This document shows positions 36,775-45,298 of a DNA stretch of 64,000 bases, piece by piece. The position numbers and the translations under genes were made by a program. The notes beneath the pieces were generated by a model. That model had not been told where the DNA came from, ran no database searches, and saw nothing but the letters and a program-made list of their open reading frames with translations. Source of the stretch: Chersky-840 sp963848335 (GTDB taxonomy: Bacteria > Actinomycetota > Acidimicrobiia > Acidimicrobiales > UBA8190); the NCBI GenBank assembly GCA_963848335.1, contig CAWKDD010000001.1, positions 1,178,001 through 1,242,000 on the forward strand, written 5' to 3'. How positions within the stretch are numbered: position 1 is the first letter of the stretch; each line of letters opens with the position of its first letter.

Positions 36775-37213
36775 TCACCGCCCCGGAAGGCGCGTCGTCA
36801 CCTCTTGAAGGAACCAGCCGTTGCCGTCCGGATCACTGAACGAGGCAAACGACCCATAGGTCTTGTGCTCTGGAGCCGGGCCCGGAGCGCGTGCCTCGGT
36901 GCCGGCGTGGTGGAACACCCCACCGGTGTCATGGAACACCTCGCTCACCTCGACACCACGGTCGACCAAGCTCGGCCCGGGCCGCCTCGATATCGGTGAC
37001 GACGAGCTGCAGACCTTGCGCCGAGCCCGGCGCGGCCGAGGTGACCCCACTGCCGAAGATGATCGAGCACGCCGAGCCCGGCGGCGTCAGCTGCACGACC
37101 CGGAAGCCGCCGTCACCGGGGAAATCGGCGTCCAGGCGCCACCCCAGCGACTCGTAGAAGCCCTTGGCCCGGTCCACGTCGGACACCGGCACCACCACCA
37201 CTTCGAGCTTCAT
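36775..37213 (-). pseudogene. VOC/glyoxalase-family protein, frameshifted
   Basis: ATG 37213 (MKLEVVVVPVSDVDRAKGFYESLGW) starts a typical vicinal-oxygen-chelate protein with GFRVVQLTPPGSACSIIFG. The frame changes near AA 36968-36969; removing one base gives AELVDRGVEVSEVFHD, and the second frame continues to GSFASFSDPDGNGWFLQEV and the stop. The repaired size is ~145 aa. GTG 37219 is an alternative start. The final DPDGNGWFLQE is the usual metal-binding end of the family. The substrate is unknown. Confidence 0.83.
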
Positions 37214-37333
37214 GTCCACGACCGCAGCTCCTCTCCGTCGGGCCGATAGCCACTGCCCCGCCCACGGGAGCCGGTCTTCGCACCACCCTCGCGCCGCTCG
37301 TCGTCGAAGTCCAGCGGCGGCCGGCGGGCGCCG

Positions 37334-39305
37334 TCACGCCGGAGTTCGATCCGGCGGACTCGACGGACCCGACGGACCCGACGGACCCGACGGACCCGAC
37401 GGACCGGGGGCACGTTCAACCGGTGATGTCTGTCGGAGTTCGATCTCGGAAATGGCCCAGGCCGCGTTGACGAGCCCGATGTGGCTGAAGGCTTGGGGGA
37501 AGTTGCCCAAGAGCTCTCCGCTGACGGGATCGACCTCCTCGGCGAGCAGGCCGACGTCGTTGACGAAGGCGGCGGCGCGTTCGAAGACGGTGCGGGCCCG
37601 AGCCGGCTGTCCGGCCTGGGCCAGGGCCTGGGCCAGCCAGAAGGTGCACAGAAGGAACGTGCCTTCCTCGCCCTCGAGCCCGTCGTGGGACCGGTAGCGG
37701 TACACCAGTCCCCGCTCGTCGGTGAGGCGTTCTTCGGTCGCGTCGATCGTGGCCAGCACTCTGGGATCGTCGGCGGGAAGGAACCCCACCAGGGGCAGCA
37801 TCAGGCTGGAGGCGTCAAGCTCGTCGGAGCCGAAGGACTGGGTGAAGGCGTTGGCCCGGTCGCTCCAGCCTCTGGTCAGGATCGCCTCACGGATCTGGTC
37901 CTGGGTCTGCTTCCATGCCTCGACTCGGTCGGAGGCGTCGAGACGGTCGGCTAAGGCCACCGCCCGGTCGAGGGCCACCCAGCACATCAGCTTGGAGTAC
38001 AAGAAGTCGCGAGGCTCGCCCCGAACCTCCCAGATCCCTTGGTCCTTTTCCTGCCAGCGCCGGGCGGCGGTGTCGGCCAGCTGGACGAAGAACCGTCGTG
38101 TGGCCGGTGCCAGATCGGGGGGCGCACCCCACTTGTCAGGGGCGGCCATTGGCCCAACCCGTCGGGAGCGTGCTGTCGAAGAGGTGGTCGGAGAGGCGGT
38201 ACACGGCGCTGAGCAATTCGCCGTAGACGTCGAGCTGGCGCTGGTTCCAGGCACCGTTGCCGACCCGAACGGGGACAGAGTGTCGCCAGCCCTCCAGGTG
38301 CGGCAGCTCCCGCTCGGTCAGGTCCCGTTCGCCGCCGATGCCGAACATGATCTGCAGGTCGCCGCCCCGGTCGAGCGAGCCGGCCGCGGAGGTGGTCATG
38401 TAGTCGAAGAACTCATTGGCTTCGTCAGGGCAGGCCGCCACCCACAGGGCCTCGATCGTGAAGGAAGCGTCCCGGACCCAGGCGTAGCGGTAGTCCCAGT
38501 TTCGGGCGCCGCCCACCGCCTCCGGCAGCGACGTGGTCGCCGCCGCGCAGATCGCGCCGGTGGGTGCGAAGGAGAGCGCCTGGAGCACCCGTCCGCTGTG
38601 GTGCACCAGGTCTCGCCACGGACCCACGTAGGCCTGGTGGAGCTCCGACCACGACTCCCACGCCGACACGGTGTCTTCGAACCGTGCGCCTATCTCGGAT
38701 TGGCTCCAGACCCTGGCTGAGCCCGTCTCGGCCCGCTTGGCGTGGTGGAGGGCGAAGCCCGCGCTCTCGCCGCGGCGGAGCTGGAGCTGGCCTGAGACCG
38801 CCGACTGGTCGACGGTCAGGGCCATCGGAGAGGAGAGGACCAGCACGTCGGCGCCCCCGAACGCGGTCACTCCACCGTCGACGGCATCGAACAGGGGATG
38901 GACCAGCCCGTACTCGGGGCGCGGGACGTACTCCAGGGACAGCTCGACTTCTCCTTCGACGCACGTCGCACGCCGCAGCAGAAGATGCGGCGCATCCCTG
39001 CCGAGCTCATGCCCCCGGTTGCCGTCGCCCATGGCCAGGGCGTCGGTGATGGCGACCGTACCCGTCGGCGTGCGGAAGGTGGTCTCCAACACCATGGTGC
39101 GGTCCAGGTAGCGGCGAGTCACCTGGGTGGCGCCCGTGGCCCGGATCGACCAGTGGCCGGCTTCGTCACCGAGGAGGCGACCGAAGATCGACGGGCTGTC
39201 GAAGCGGGGGAAGCACAACCAGTCGATCGACCCGTCCCGGCTCACCAGCGCAGCGCTGTGCCGATCCGAGAGGAGCGCATAGTCGGCTATGGGGGTCGTG
39301 CTCAT
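37334..39305 (-). pseudogene. Glycoside hydrolase family 15 enzyme (glucoamylase/trehalase-like), frameshifted
   Basis: ATG 39305 opens a GH15 protein: the N-terminal domain IADYALLSDRHSAALVSRDG, SIDWLCFPRFDSPSIFG, and the family signature GGARNWDYRYAWVRDASFT. The frame ends at 38136. The continuing frame supplies GIWEVRGEPRDFLYSK (catalytic acid region), LCTFWLAQALA and FSHIGLVNAAWAISE. One extra base in TT 38149-38150 explains the break. The repaired protein is ~657 aa and ends in GPS repeats. Bacterial GH15 proteins of this type are usually cytoplasmic glucoamylases or trehalases releasing glucose. No signal peptide is seen. It would feed the adjacent hexose-phosphate block if a glucokinase exists elsewhere. 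Confidence 0.9.
37362..37406. repeat. 9-base tandem repeat, five units
   Basis: Five copies of GACGGACCC (the last ends CCG) lie within the 3' end of the GH15 gene. On the coding strand each unit encodes Gly-Pro-Ser, giving a collagen-like GPS run near the C-terminus. Such tracts can expand or contract by slippage and are often poorly resolved in assemblies. Confidence 0.8.
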
Positions 39306-39613
39306 GTGAGCTCCTTCGCCCGTGCATCCGCGGGATCGGTATCTGGCCGCTCCGGTCGAAGCGTCGGGTCCCGCCCATTGTGGTCGGAGATCCGAGCTGT
39401 CAGCCGGGGATGCTCAGCGTACCCAGCCCCGAAAGACGAGGACCGAGCAGCGTGCGTTGGTCACACACGTGGTCTCGAGCCGGATCACCGTGCCAGGTCC
39501 GTACCGATCATGCCTGCACCCCGAGGAGGTGGCCACGCGTGTGCTGGTAGATTCCGCGCCGAGATGTGGCGGCGTTGGGTCACTCCCTTCCCGAGTCGGG
39601 AGGTCCACCAGCG
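39306..39613. other. Divergent intergenic region, 308 bases
   Basis: Between the GH15 start (minus) and the cupin start (plus). It must hold both promoters. No supportable gene, repeat or clear operator was found. Confidence 0.4.
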
Positions 39614-40083
39614 ATGCAGGTCCACCAACCAGACCAGGCCATCTTCAGATCGGTCCTGCCCGAGGACATCGACTGGAAGCCGTTCCCGGCGTTCCCGCCG
39701 TCGGTGCGCCTGGCCATCGTCGTCGGCGAGCCTTCCGAACCGGGGCCTTACGTCATCAGGGTCAAGGTGCCCTCGGGCGTCAAGCTGATGCCGCACCAGC
39801 ATCCGGAGGACCGCGTCTACACGGTCATGTCCGGTGTCTTCTACATCGGGCTGGGGAGCCGGTTCGACGACGACAACTGCAGGCGTACCCGCCGGGCGCC
39901 GTCATCGTGCTCCCCGGCGGTACCCCTCATTTCCACTGGGCGAAGTCCGGTGCTTACGTCACCCAGGTGTCGGCCATCGGGCCGCTTGGTCTTGAATACC
40001 TCGACCCGATCGACGACCCGCGGAACAATGAGGATGCTCCCGCTGACGGCGATGCGGGCGATGAGGAGGTGACGTGGCGGTGA
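39614..40083 (+). pseudogene. Cupin-domain protein, frameshifted
   Basis: ATG 39614 (MQVHQPDQAIFRSVLPEDI) begins a small cupin with VKVPSGVKLMPHQHPEDRVYTVMSGVFYIGLG, whose HQHPED supplies metal ligands. The frame breaks at 39871-39877. The neighbouring frame continues LQAYPPGAVIVLPGGTPHFHWAKSG to the stop at 40083. One missing base explains it, giving ~157 aa. Cupins of this kind are metal-dependent oxygenases, isomerases or sensors; no substrate is indicated. It is upstream of the redoxin/nitronate monooxygenase cluster on the same strand. Confidence 0.8.
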
Positions 40084-40170
40084 AGGATACTCTGACGACA
40101 AGCTCGCCGTCGCTGGGCGGACGGCTCGACTCCGCGAAGTTGCGCTCAGCGACGAAAGAGGCGGTGATCC

Positions 40171-40773
40171 ATGCGATCCGACATCAGACCCGGCGGCACC
40201 TTCCCCGACTACGCCCTGCCGGATCACACCAACACGGTGCGCAAGCTCAGCGAGCTCCAAGGCGACGACCCGCTGGTCCTCACACTGGCGCGGGGCAATT
40301 ACTGTCCGAAGGAGCACCAGCAGCACCTCGAGCTGGCTGCGAACTATCCGAAGGTCGCCGTCGCCTACACCCAGATCGTCACGATCTCGACCGACGACCA
40401 CCACACGACACAAGAGTTCCGCGCCTCGGTCGGCGCCCAATGGACCTTCCTCTCCGATCCCGCTCGGACGATTCAGAAGGACCTCGACATCCAGGAATAC
40501 ACCGACCCCGAGCACGACCCGATGATCCCCCACACGCTGGTGCTCAAGCCGGGACTGGTGATTCACAGTATCTACAACGGGTACTGGTTCTGGGGACGCC
40601 CGTCGTTCTACGACCTGTGGCGCGACCTGTGCGCGGCGTCGAGCGAGATCCGCCCCGACTGGGACCTGAGCAAGCCGGGGCTGCGCGAGGCCTGGGATGC
40701 AGGCGATTACTCGAACTTTCACGGATGGAACAAGCGGGCTCCTCAGTCGGTGCCGACGTCGTATCAGTCATAG
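40171..40773 (+). CDS. Redoxin-domain (AhpC/TSA-like) protein with candidate Cys45
   Basis: The 200-aa thioredoxin-fold protein has the opening GTFPDYALPDHTNTVRKLSEL and LVLTLARGNYCPKEHQQH. C45 sits where AhpC/TSA peroxiredoxins carry the peroxidatic cysteine, although the usual TxxC spacing is replaced by GNYC. The C-terminal part contains MIPHTLVLKPGLVIHSIYNGYWFWGRPS. It may reduce peroxides or act as a thiol redox protein. A close paralogue at 41856 aligns without gaps but has Asp instead of Cys45. The two flank a nitronate monooxygenase gene on the same strand. Confidence 0.8.
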   Translation: MRSDIRPGGTFPDYALPDHTNTVRKLSELQGDDPLVLTLARGNYCPKEHQQHLELAANYPKVAVAYTQIVTISTDDHHTTQEFRASVGAQWTFLSDPARTIQKDLDIQEYTDPEHDPMIPHTLVLKPGLVIHSIYNGYWFWGRPSFYDLWRDLCAASSEIRPDWDLSKPGLREAWDAGDYSNFHGWNKRAPQSVPTSYQS

Positions 40774-40838
40774 CAGGATTGCATGCGCTGAGCCGGCCAG
40801 TCGAGACGGTTCGGCTGCGAGCCGGAGCGAACAGGTAG

Positions 40839-41798
40839 GTGGTAGTGGTGCGAACGCCGGTCTGCGAGCTGCTCGGGATCGAACAGCCGATCGTCCAGGC
40901 GCCGATGTCGGCGGTGCCCCAACTGGCGGCCGCGGTCTCGAATGCCGGCGCGCTCGGCATGGTGGCGCTGACGTGGTCCACTCCCGCCGGAGACGTGGTT
41001 CGTGAGACGGCGGCGCTCACCGATCGTCCCTTTGGCGGCAATCTGATTCTCGACTCCGATCAGCACCGTCGCCTCGACGAGGCCCTTGAAGCCGGCATGC
41101 GGATCGTGTCGCTGTTCTGGGGAGATCCCGCCGGCTACGTCGAGCAGGTCCACGACGCCAACGGAGTCGTTCTGCACACGGTCGGCAGCGCCGAAGAGGC
41201 GCGGCGGGCAGTCGCCAGCGGAGTCGATGTCGTCGTGGCGCAGGGTTGGGAGGCCGGCGGGCACGTGCGGGGTCAGGTCGCGACGCTTCCCTTGGTGCCC
41301 GCCGTCGTGGACGCGGTGGCACCGGTGCCGGTGATCGCGGCCGGCGGGATCGGGGACGCTCGTGGCGTGGCCGCCGTGCTGGCGCTGGGCGCTCAAGCGG
41401 CGTGGCTGGGTACCCGGTTTCTGCTGGCCCAGGAGATGCCCATCCACGAGGAGTATCGCCGTCGTCTGATGGACGCGGCCGAGACCGATGCGCAGTGGTA
41501 CGCCAACCTGTACGAGGTCGGGTGGCCGGATGCGCCCCACCGCGCCCTCCGCAACTCGACGGCCGAGATGTGGGAGGCCGCGGGCCGGCCCCCACCGGGG
41601 AGTCGACCGGGAGAGGGCGAAGTCATCGCGCATTTCGCCTCCGGCGAAGCAATCCTCCGGTACGAGCCGGCGGCGCCGATGGTCGGTACCACCGGTGATA
41701 TCGAGGCGCTCTCATTGTGGGCCGGACAGAGCGTTGCGCTCGCCCGGCAGCCACAACCAGCAGCCGAGATCGTGGCCGAGCTCGTCTCCGGCTTGTGA
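40839..41798 (+). CDS. Nitronate monooxygenase-family FMN protein
   Basis: The 319-aa FMN-dependent TIM-barrel (2-nitropropane dioxygenase family) has IEQPIVQAPMSAVP, AVSNAGALGMVA, GVDVVVAQGWEAGGHVRG with the probable catalytic His, VIAAGGIGDARGVAAVLALGA and GTRFLLAQEM. It oxidises alkyl nitronates such as propionate 3-nitronate to carbonyl compounds and nitrite, using O2; some family members instead reduce quinones. The start is GTG 40839, with GTG 40848 possible. It sits between two redoxin paralogues, consistent with handling reactive oxygen or nitrogen by-products. Confidence 0.9.
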   Translation: MVVVRTPVCELLGIEQPIVQAPMSAVPQLAAAVSNAGALGMVALTWSTPAGDVVRETAALTDRPFGGNLILDSDQHRRLDEALEAGMRIVSLFWGDPAGYVEQVHDANGVVLHTVGSAEEARRAVASGVDVVVAQGWEAGGHVRGQVATLPLVPAVVDAVAPVPVIAAGGIGDARGVAAVLALGAQAAWLGTRFLLAQEMPIHEEYRRRLMDAAETDAQWYANLYEVGWPDAPHRALRNSTAEMWEAAGRPPPGSRPGEGEVIAHFASGEAILRYEPAAPMVGTTGDIEALSLWAGQSVALARQPQPAAEIVAELVSGL

Positions 41799-41855
41799 CC
41801 GAAGCCGACAGAGTCGGTGGAACGAGCCGATCAATGGAGCGAGGAGAGGAATAGC

Positions 41856-42476
41856 TTGCGAAAAGACATCGTTGTTGGAGCCACCTTTCCTGACTACCAG
41901 CTCGAGGACCAGGCTGGGGTCCTTCGGCGGCTCTCCGAGCTCCAGGGCGGCAACCCCATGGTCCTCCATCTGTCCCGGGGAGCCTACGATCCCAAGGAGC
42001 ATCGTTTTCTCAGGAATCTGGTGGAGAGTTATCCGGAGTTCCGCGTCGCATACACGCGGCTGGTCGTCATCTGCACGGACAACCCACTGAACCTCAACGA
42101 GTTCCGCGACTCCCTGGGTGCCCCGTGGCCGTTTCTGGGTGACCCCGACAGAACCGTGCAACAGGACCTCGACATCGAGGAGTTCACGGATCCCCACAAT
42201 CCCATGATTCCTCACACCTTTGTCTTGGAACCGGGACTTCGGATCTTCAGCATCTACAACGGCTACTGGTACTGGGGCCGGCCGACAATGCACGAGTTGC
42301 ACGTGGATCTCCGCGCCCTTCTGCAGAAGATCCGTCCCGATTTTGATCTGGGCGCACCAGGTCTTCGCGAGGCCTGGGATCGCGGAGATCGAGACATGTT
42401 CCTAGTCGATACGCTCGATGAGCCGATTCGATTCACCGAGGGCAAGACGATCGGGATCAAACGTGGTGGCCTATAG
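41856..42476 (+). CDS. Redoxin-domain paralogue lacking the peroxidatic cysteine
   Basis: The 206-aa thioredoxin-fold protein is a paralogue of the one at 40171. TTG 41856 is chosen as the start because AGGAGAGGA lies 5 bases upstream and the N-terminus then aligns gap-free with the paralogue (MRKDIVVGATFPDYQLED against MRSDIRPGGTFPDYALPD). At the position of C45 it has Asp (RGAYDPKEHR), so cysteine peroxidase chemistry is not possible. MIPHTFVLEPGLRIFSIYNGYWYWGRP is retained. It ends at the TAG within CTATAG, shared with the convergent adk stop. A structural, regulatory or partner role is more likely than peroxidase activity. Confidence 0.78.
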   Translation: MRKDIVVGATFPDYQLEDQAGVLRRLSELQGGNPMVLHLSRGAYDPKEHRFLRNLVESYPEFRVAYTRLVVICTDNPLNLNEFRDSLGAPWPFLGDPDRTVQQDLDIEEFTDPHNPMIPHTFVLEPGLRIFSIYNGYWYWGRPTMHELHVDLRALLQKIRPDFDLGAPGLREAWDRGDRDMFLVDTLDEPIRFTEGKTIGIKRGGL

Positions 42477-43052
42477 CTCGGCGTCCAAGTGGTCAATGGC
42501 AGCCGTGATGTCGGTGAAGACCTTTTGGACCGACTGTTCGCCATTGACGTCGACGAGTAACCCCCGTTGAGCGTAGAAGCCGAGGAGCGGCACTGTCTCC
42601 GAATCGAACACCTTGATCCGATGCGCCGTGATCTCTTCGCTGTCGTCAGAGCGCCCTTCCCGGCTGGCGCGAGTCCGGAGCCGGTTGCGCAACTCGTCGT
42701 GGCTCACTCCGAGGTGGATGACTGCTTGGAGTTCGATACCTTCGACTTGTCGTGCCACTGCGTAGGCCTCTTCGGCTTGGTGCAACGTCCTCGGGAAGCC
42801 GTCGAGCACGTATCCGCCATTGCTGGCCGCCTCGAGCACGGGCACGGACAGCATCTCCAGGACCAGCTCGTCAGGTACGAGATCGCCCCGCCTCAGATAA
42901 TCAGCTGCGATCCGCCCGATCTTCGTGCCTTGAGCCACCTCAGCTCGGAACAGAGCCCCGCTGGACAGATGCGTGATCCCGTAATGGGCGGCCAGTTTCG
43001 ACGCCTGTGTGCCCTTCCCGGCTCCGGGGTAAGCCACGAGCAAGAGTCGCAT
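42471..43052 (-). CDS. adk: Adenylate kinase-like nucleoside monophosphate kinase
   Basis: The protein starts at ATG 43052 (MRLLLVAYPGAGKGTQA) and is 193 aa; GTG 43061 would add three residues. The P-loop is PGAGKGT, followed by HLSSGALFRAEVAQGT, the DGFPRTLHQAEE signature and RLRTRASREGRSDDSEE. The lid is short, without a zinc CxxC pair, as in many actinobacterial enzymes. It interconverts ATP + AMP and 2 ADP. It is not beside secY or ribosomal genes, so this may be a second copy. It shares its stop region with the convergent redoxin gene (CTATAG). Confidence 0.87.
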   Translation of the reverse strand: MRLLLVAYPGAGKGTQASKLAAHYGITHLSSGALFRAEVAQGTKIGRIAADYLRRGDLVPDELVLEMLSVPVLEAASNGGYVLDGFPRTLHQAEEAYAVARQVEGIELQAVIHLGVSHDELRNRLRTRASREGRSDDSEEITAHRIKVFDSETVPLLGFYAQRGLLVDVNGEQSVQKVFTDITAAIDHLDAEL

Positions 43053-43140
43053 GTCCGTCACGATAACGGCCCTGCTTGTCGCCCCGCGAGGGTCAGCTCA
43101 CGGGCGCGCGCCCCACGGCACGAGATCGCAGGAGCCGGAC

Positions 43141-43482
43141 CTATCCTCGAGCTCGCTGGGACTCCTCCTCGGTGAGCTCGGCCGTCGGGTCAGCCTCGAG
43201 GCGCTCGTCGGGGATGGGCTCCCCACTCAGGATCGAGTAACCGAATGTTCCCTCGCCGATCCGTTGTTCGGCTCGCTCCACAGCCGCCAACCGGTCCTGT
43301 AGTCCGGCTACCACTGCATCGTCGATCTCCTCGTCTGTCAATGGCTCGGAGGGGTCGGTCATGTCACCGGGCTGGTTGGCTGCGTCTCGGTCCTCTCGAG
43401 CTGCTCTGGCTGTGTCGCCCAGAAGTCCCTGCACGCGGGCCCGTTCGGTGCGCAGCAACTCTCGGGCACGGTCCTGGTCCAT
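43141..43482 (-). CDS. TraR/DksA-like protein without zinc cysteines
   Basis: The 113-aa protein starts at ATG 43482, with GGGAGG upstream. It has the TraR/DksA layout: a helical N-terminus (MDQDRARELLRTERARVQGLL), acidic DDAVVAGLQDRLAAVERAEQRI, and the GTFGYSILSGEPIPDERLEADPTA segment. In canonical members that segment is GxYGxCxxCGxPI...ARPxxxxC. Here the cysteines are replaced (S, S and none later), so the zinc finger is lost. DksA-type proteins bind RNA polymerase with ppGpp; Cys-less forms are known and can still bind. It lies between adk and the DHFR gene on the same strand. Confidence 0.8.
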   Translation of the reverse strand: MDQDRARELLRTERARVQGLLGDTARAAREDRDAANQPGDMTDPSEPLTDEEIDDAVVAGLQDRLAAVERAEQRIGEGTFGYSILSGEPIPDERLEADPTAELTEEESQRARG

Positions 43483-43552
43483 TGTTCCTCCCTCGTCGAC
43501 CTGATGCCGGCGGCCGCTCAGGGCCGGCGCCACTCCTCTTCTACCTGAGAAG

Positions 43553-44071
43553 TCATTCTCGGCGATCCGATGCAGCTTCGCCCAGAGTCAGGGACGGGTC
43601 GCGACCTCGCCGCCATCTCTCGAATCGGTAGTGAACGCCGTCATCCTCCTGGTCCTTGCCCTCCTCGAACCGGGTGAATCCACTTCGATAGTCGGGGAAG
43701 AACTTTGTGCAATGAAAATCTTCGAGAACCTGGGTGATGAAGAGCTGGTCGGCTTGGTCGATCGTCTCTGCAAACACGAAGGCCCCGCCGATGACCCACA
43801 CATCCTCCTCGGGGTCGACCTTGACCAGATCGTCGAGAGTGGCGATCGATCGAAAGCCCGACCGTAGGCGGCTCTGCTGGCGGGTGAGCACGTAGTTGTC
43901 CCGACCATGAAGAGGAGCGGAGAACTCGTTGTAGGTCGCCGAGCCCATGACGATGAGCCCGGTCGTGGTCTGGTTCTCGAAGTAGGCAGCATCGCCGGGC
44001 AACTTCCAAGGGATCCCCTTGTCGGTGGCGATACCCCTGCTCGTGTCCATCGCGGCAATCAGGCGGATCAT
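43553..44071 (-). CDS. Dihydrofolate reductase-family protein
   Basis: The 172-aa NADPH-dependent reductase has the DHFR fold: IRLIAAMDTSRGIATDKGIPWKLPGDAAYF, LIVMGSATYNEF, SIATLDDLVKV, VWVIGGAFVFAETI, and a C-terminal FTRFEEGK segment. The active-site Asp of typical DHFR (WxLxxD) is visible as WKLPGDAAYF. It would reduce dihydrofolate to tetrahydrofolate, although some related proteins act on other substrates. There is no thymidylate synthase neighbour, so folA is likely but not certain. Same strand as the DksA-like gene, 70 bases upstream of it. Confidence 0.82.
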   Translation of the reverse strand: MIRLIAAMDTSRGIATDKGIPWKLPGDAAYFENQTTTGLIVMGSATYNEFSAPLHGRDNYVLTRQQSRLRSGFRSIATLDDLVKVDPEEDVWVIGGAFVFAETIDQADQLFITQVLEDFHCTKFFPDYRSGFTRFEEGKDQEDDGVHYRFERWRRGRDPSLTLGEAASDRRE

Positions 44072-44261
44072 GGAGTGGTTCCCGGTCTTGGTTCTTCCTC
44101 TACGCCGACAGATGGTATCGACCCGGTCCGGCCCGGAACGCCGATCGCGCCGCGTCGATTTGCAAAGGTGCAGGTAGGAGGGGGTTGGGGCCCCTCTTCG
44201 GGTTCTTTACAATGGAATCGTGGCCCCAGCGTCGAGGGCCCGCGGCGGTGAAGGAGTCGAC

Positions 44262-44732
44262 ATGGCAGAGGGTAACCGGACCCACTCCGAGGTGATTGCC
44301 GAGCTGACGCCCCGGCAGTACGAGGTCACCCAGAACAGCGCTACCGAGCCGGCATTCGAAAACGAGTTCTGGGATCACAAAGAGGCGGGGATCTATGTCG
44401 ACGTGGTGTCGGGTGAGCCCTTGTTCGCGTCGACGAAGAAGTTCGACAGCGGATGCGGCTGGCCGAGCTTCACGGTGCCGCTCCAGTCGGGCAACGTGAT
44501 CGAGGCCGAGGATCGGAGTCACGGGATGCTCAGGACCGAGGTTCGCTCGACCCACGGGAACAGTCATCTCGGCCACGTGTTCAGCGACGGACCTCCGGAG
44601 GAAGGCGGCCTGCGGTACTGCATCAACTCGGCTGCCCTGCGGTTCGTTCCTTATGAGGACCTCGACGCCGAAGGATACGGCCAGTACAAAAAGGTCTTTG
44701 ACGGAATTGCGAGAGAGAAGGAATCGACATGA
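44262..44732 (+). CDS. msrB: Peptide-methionine (R)-S-oxide reductase
   Basis: The 156-aa enzyme starts at ATG 44262, with GAAGGAG 6 bases upstream. MsrB motifs are SGCGWPSF with C65 (resolving) and GLRYCINSAALRF with catalytic C120. The CxxC zinc pair of other MsrB proteins is absent (YVDVVSGEPL), a zinc-free form. It reduces protein methionine-R-sulfoxide with thioredoxin. The TGA overlaps msrA's ATG (ATGA), so both enzymes are made together. Confidence 0.94.
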   Translation: MAEGNRTHSEVIAELTPRQYEVTQNSATEPAFENEFWDHKEAGIYVDVVSGEPLFASTKKFDSGCGWPSFTVPLQSGNVIEAEDRSHGMLRTEVRSTHGNSHLGHVFSDGPPEEGGLRYCINSAALRFVPYEDLDAEGYGQYKKVFDGIAREKEST

Positions 44733-45253
44733 CGCAGTCCACGACGAAGAAGGCGATCTTGGCCGGAGGGTGCTTCTGGGGGATGGAAGATCTCATCCGC
44801 AAGCGCCCTGGAGTGATCTCGACGCGGGTGGGGTATACCGGAGGCGACGTCGCGAACGCGACCTACCGGAACCACGGAACGCATGCTGAGGCGATCGAGA
44901 TCACCTACGATCCGCAACAGACATCGTTTCGCGACTTGCTCGAGTTCTTCTTCCAGATCCACGATCCCACGACGGTCAACCGTCAAGGAAACGACATCGG
45001 CGCCAGCTACCGCTCCGCCATCTTCTACCTCGATGACGAACAACGAGCCATCGCCGAGGACACCATTGCCGACGTCGAGGCGTCTGGCCTGTGGCCGGGC
45101 AAGGTCGTCACCGAGGTCACGCCGGCAGGCCCGTTCTGGGAGGCTGAGCCCGAGCACCAGGACTACCTGCAGAGATATCCCGAGGGATACACCTGCCACT
45201 TCCCGCGCCCGGGTTGGGTGCTGCCCCACCGCAGCGACGTGATCGCCCGATAG
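44729..45253 (+). CDS. msrA: Peptide-methionine (S)-S-oxide reductase
   Basis: The 174-aa MsrA has the catalytic GGCFWG (C15), GVISTRVGYTGGDV, YRNHGTHAEAIEI, FFQIHDPTTVNRQGND and GPFWEAEPEHQDYLQRYP. It reduces methionine-S-sulfoxides, complementing msrB; both need thioredoxin. It is translationally coupled to msrB. With the redoxins nearby, this is an oxidative-stress group. The protein is intact and of normal length. Confidence 0.95.
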   Translation: MTQSTTKKAILAGGCFWGMEDLIRKRPGVISTRVGYTGGDVANATYRNHGTHAEAIEITYDPQQTSFRDLLEFFFQIHDPTTVNRQGNDIGASYRSAIFYLDDEQRAIAEDTIADVEASGLWPGKVVTEVTPAGPFWEAEPEHQDYLQRYPEGYTCHFPRPGWVLPHRSDVIAR

Positions 45254-45298
45254 AAAGCCGGTCGATGCCGGCCGATGCGGTGTCCTGGTCGGTACCTC

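Noticed and set aside
40074..40838. Plus-strand frame overlapping the first redoxin gene
   Set aside because: The redoxin frame at 40171 has clear family sequence; this one is an Arg/Pro-rich shadow.
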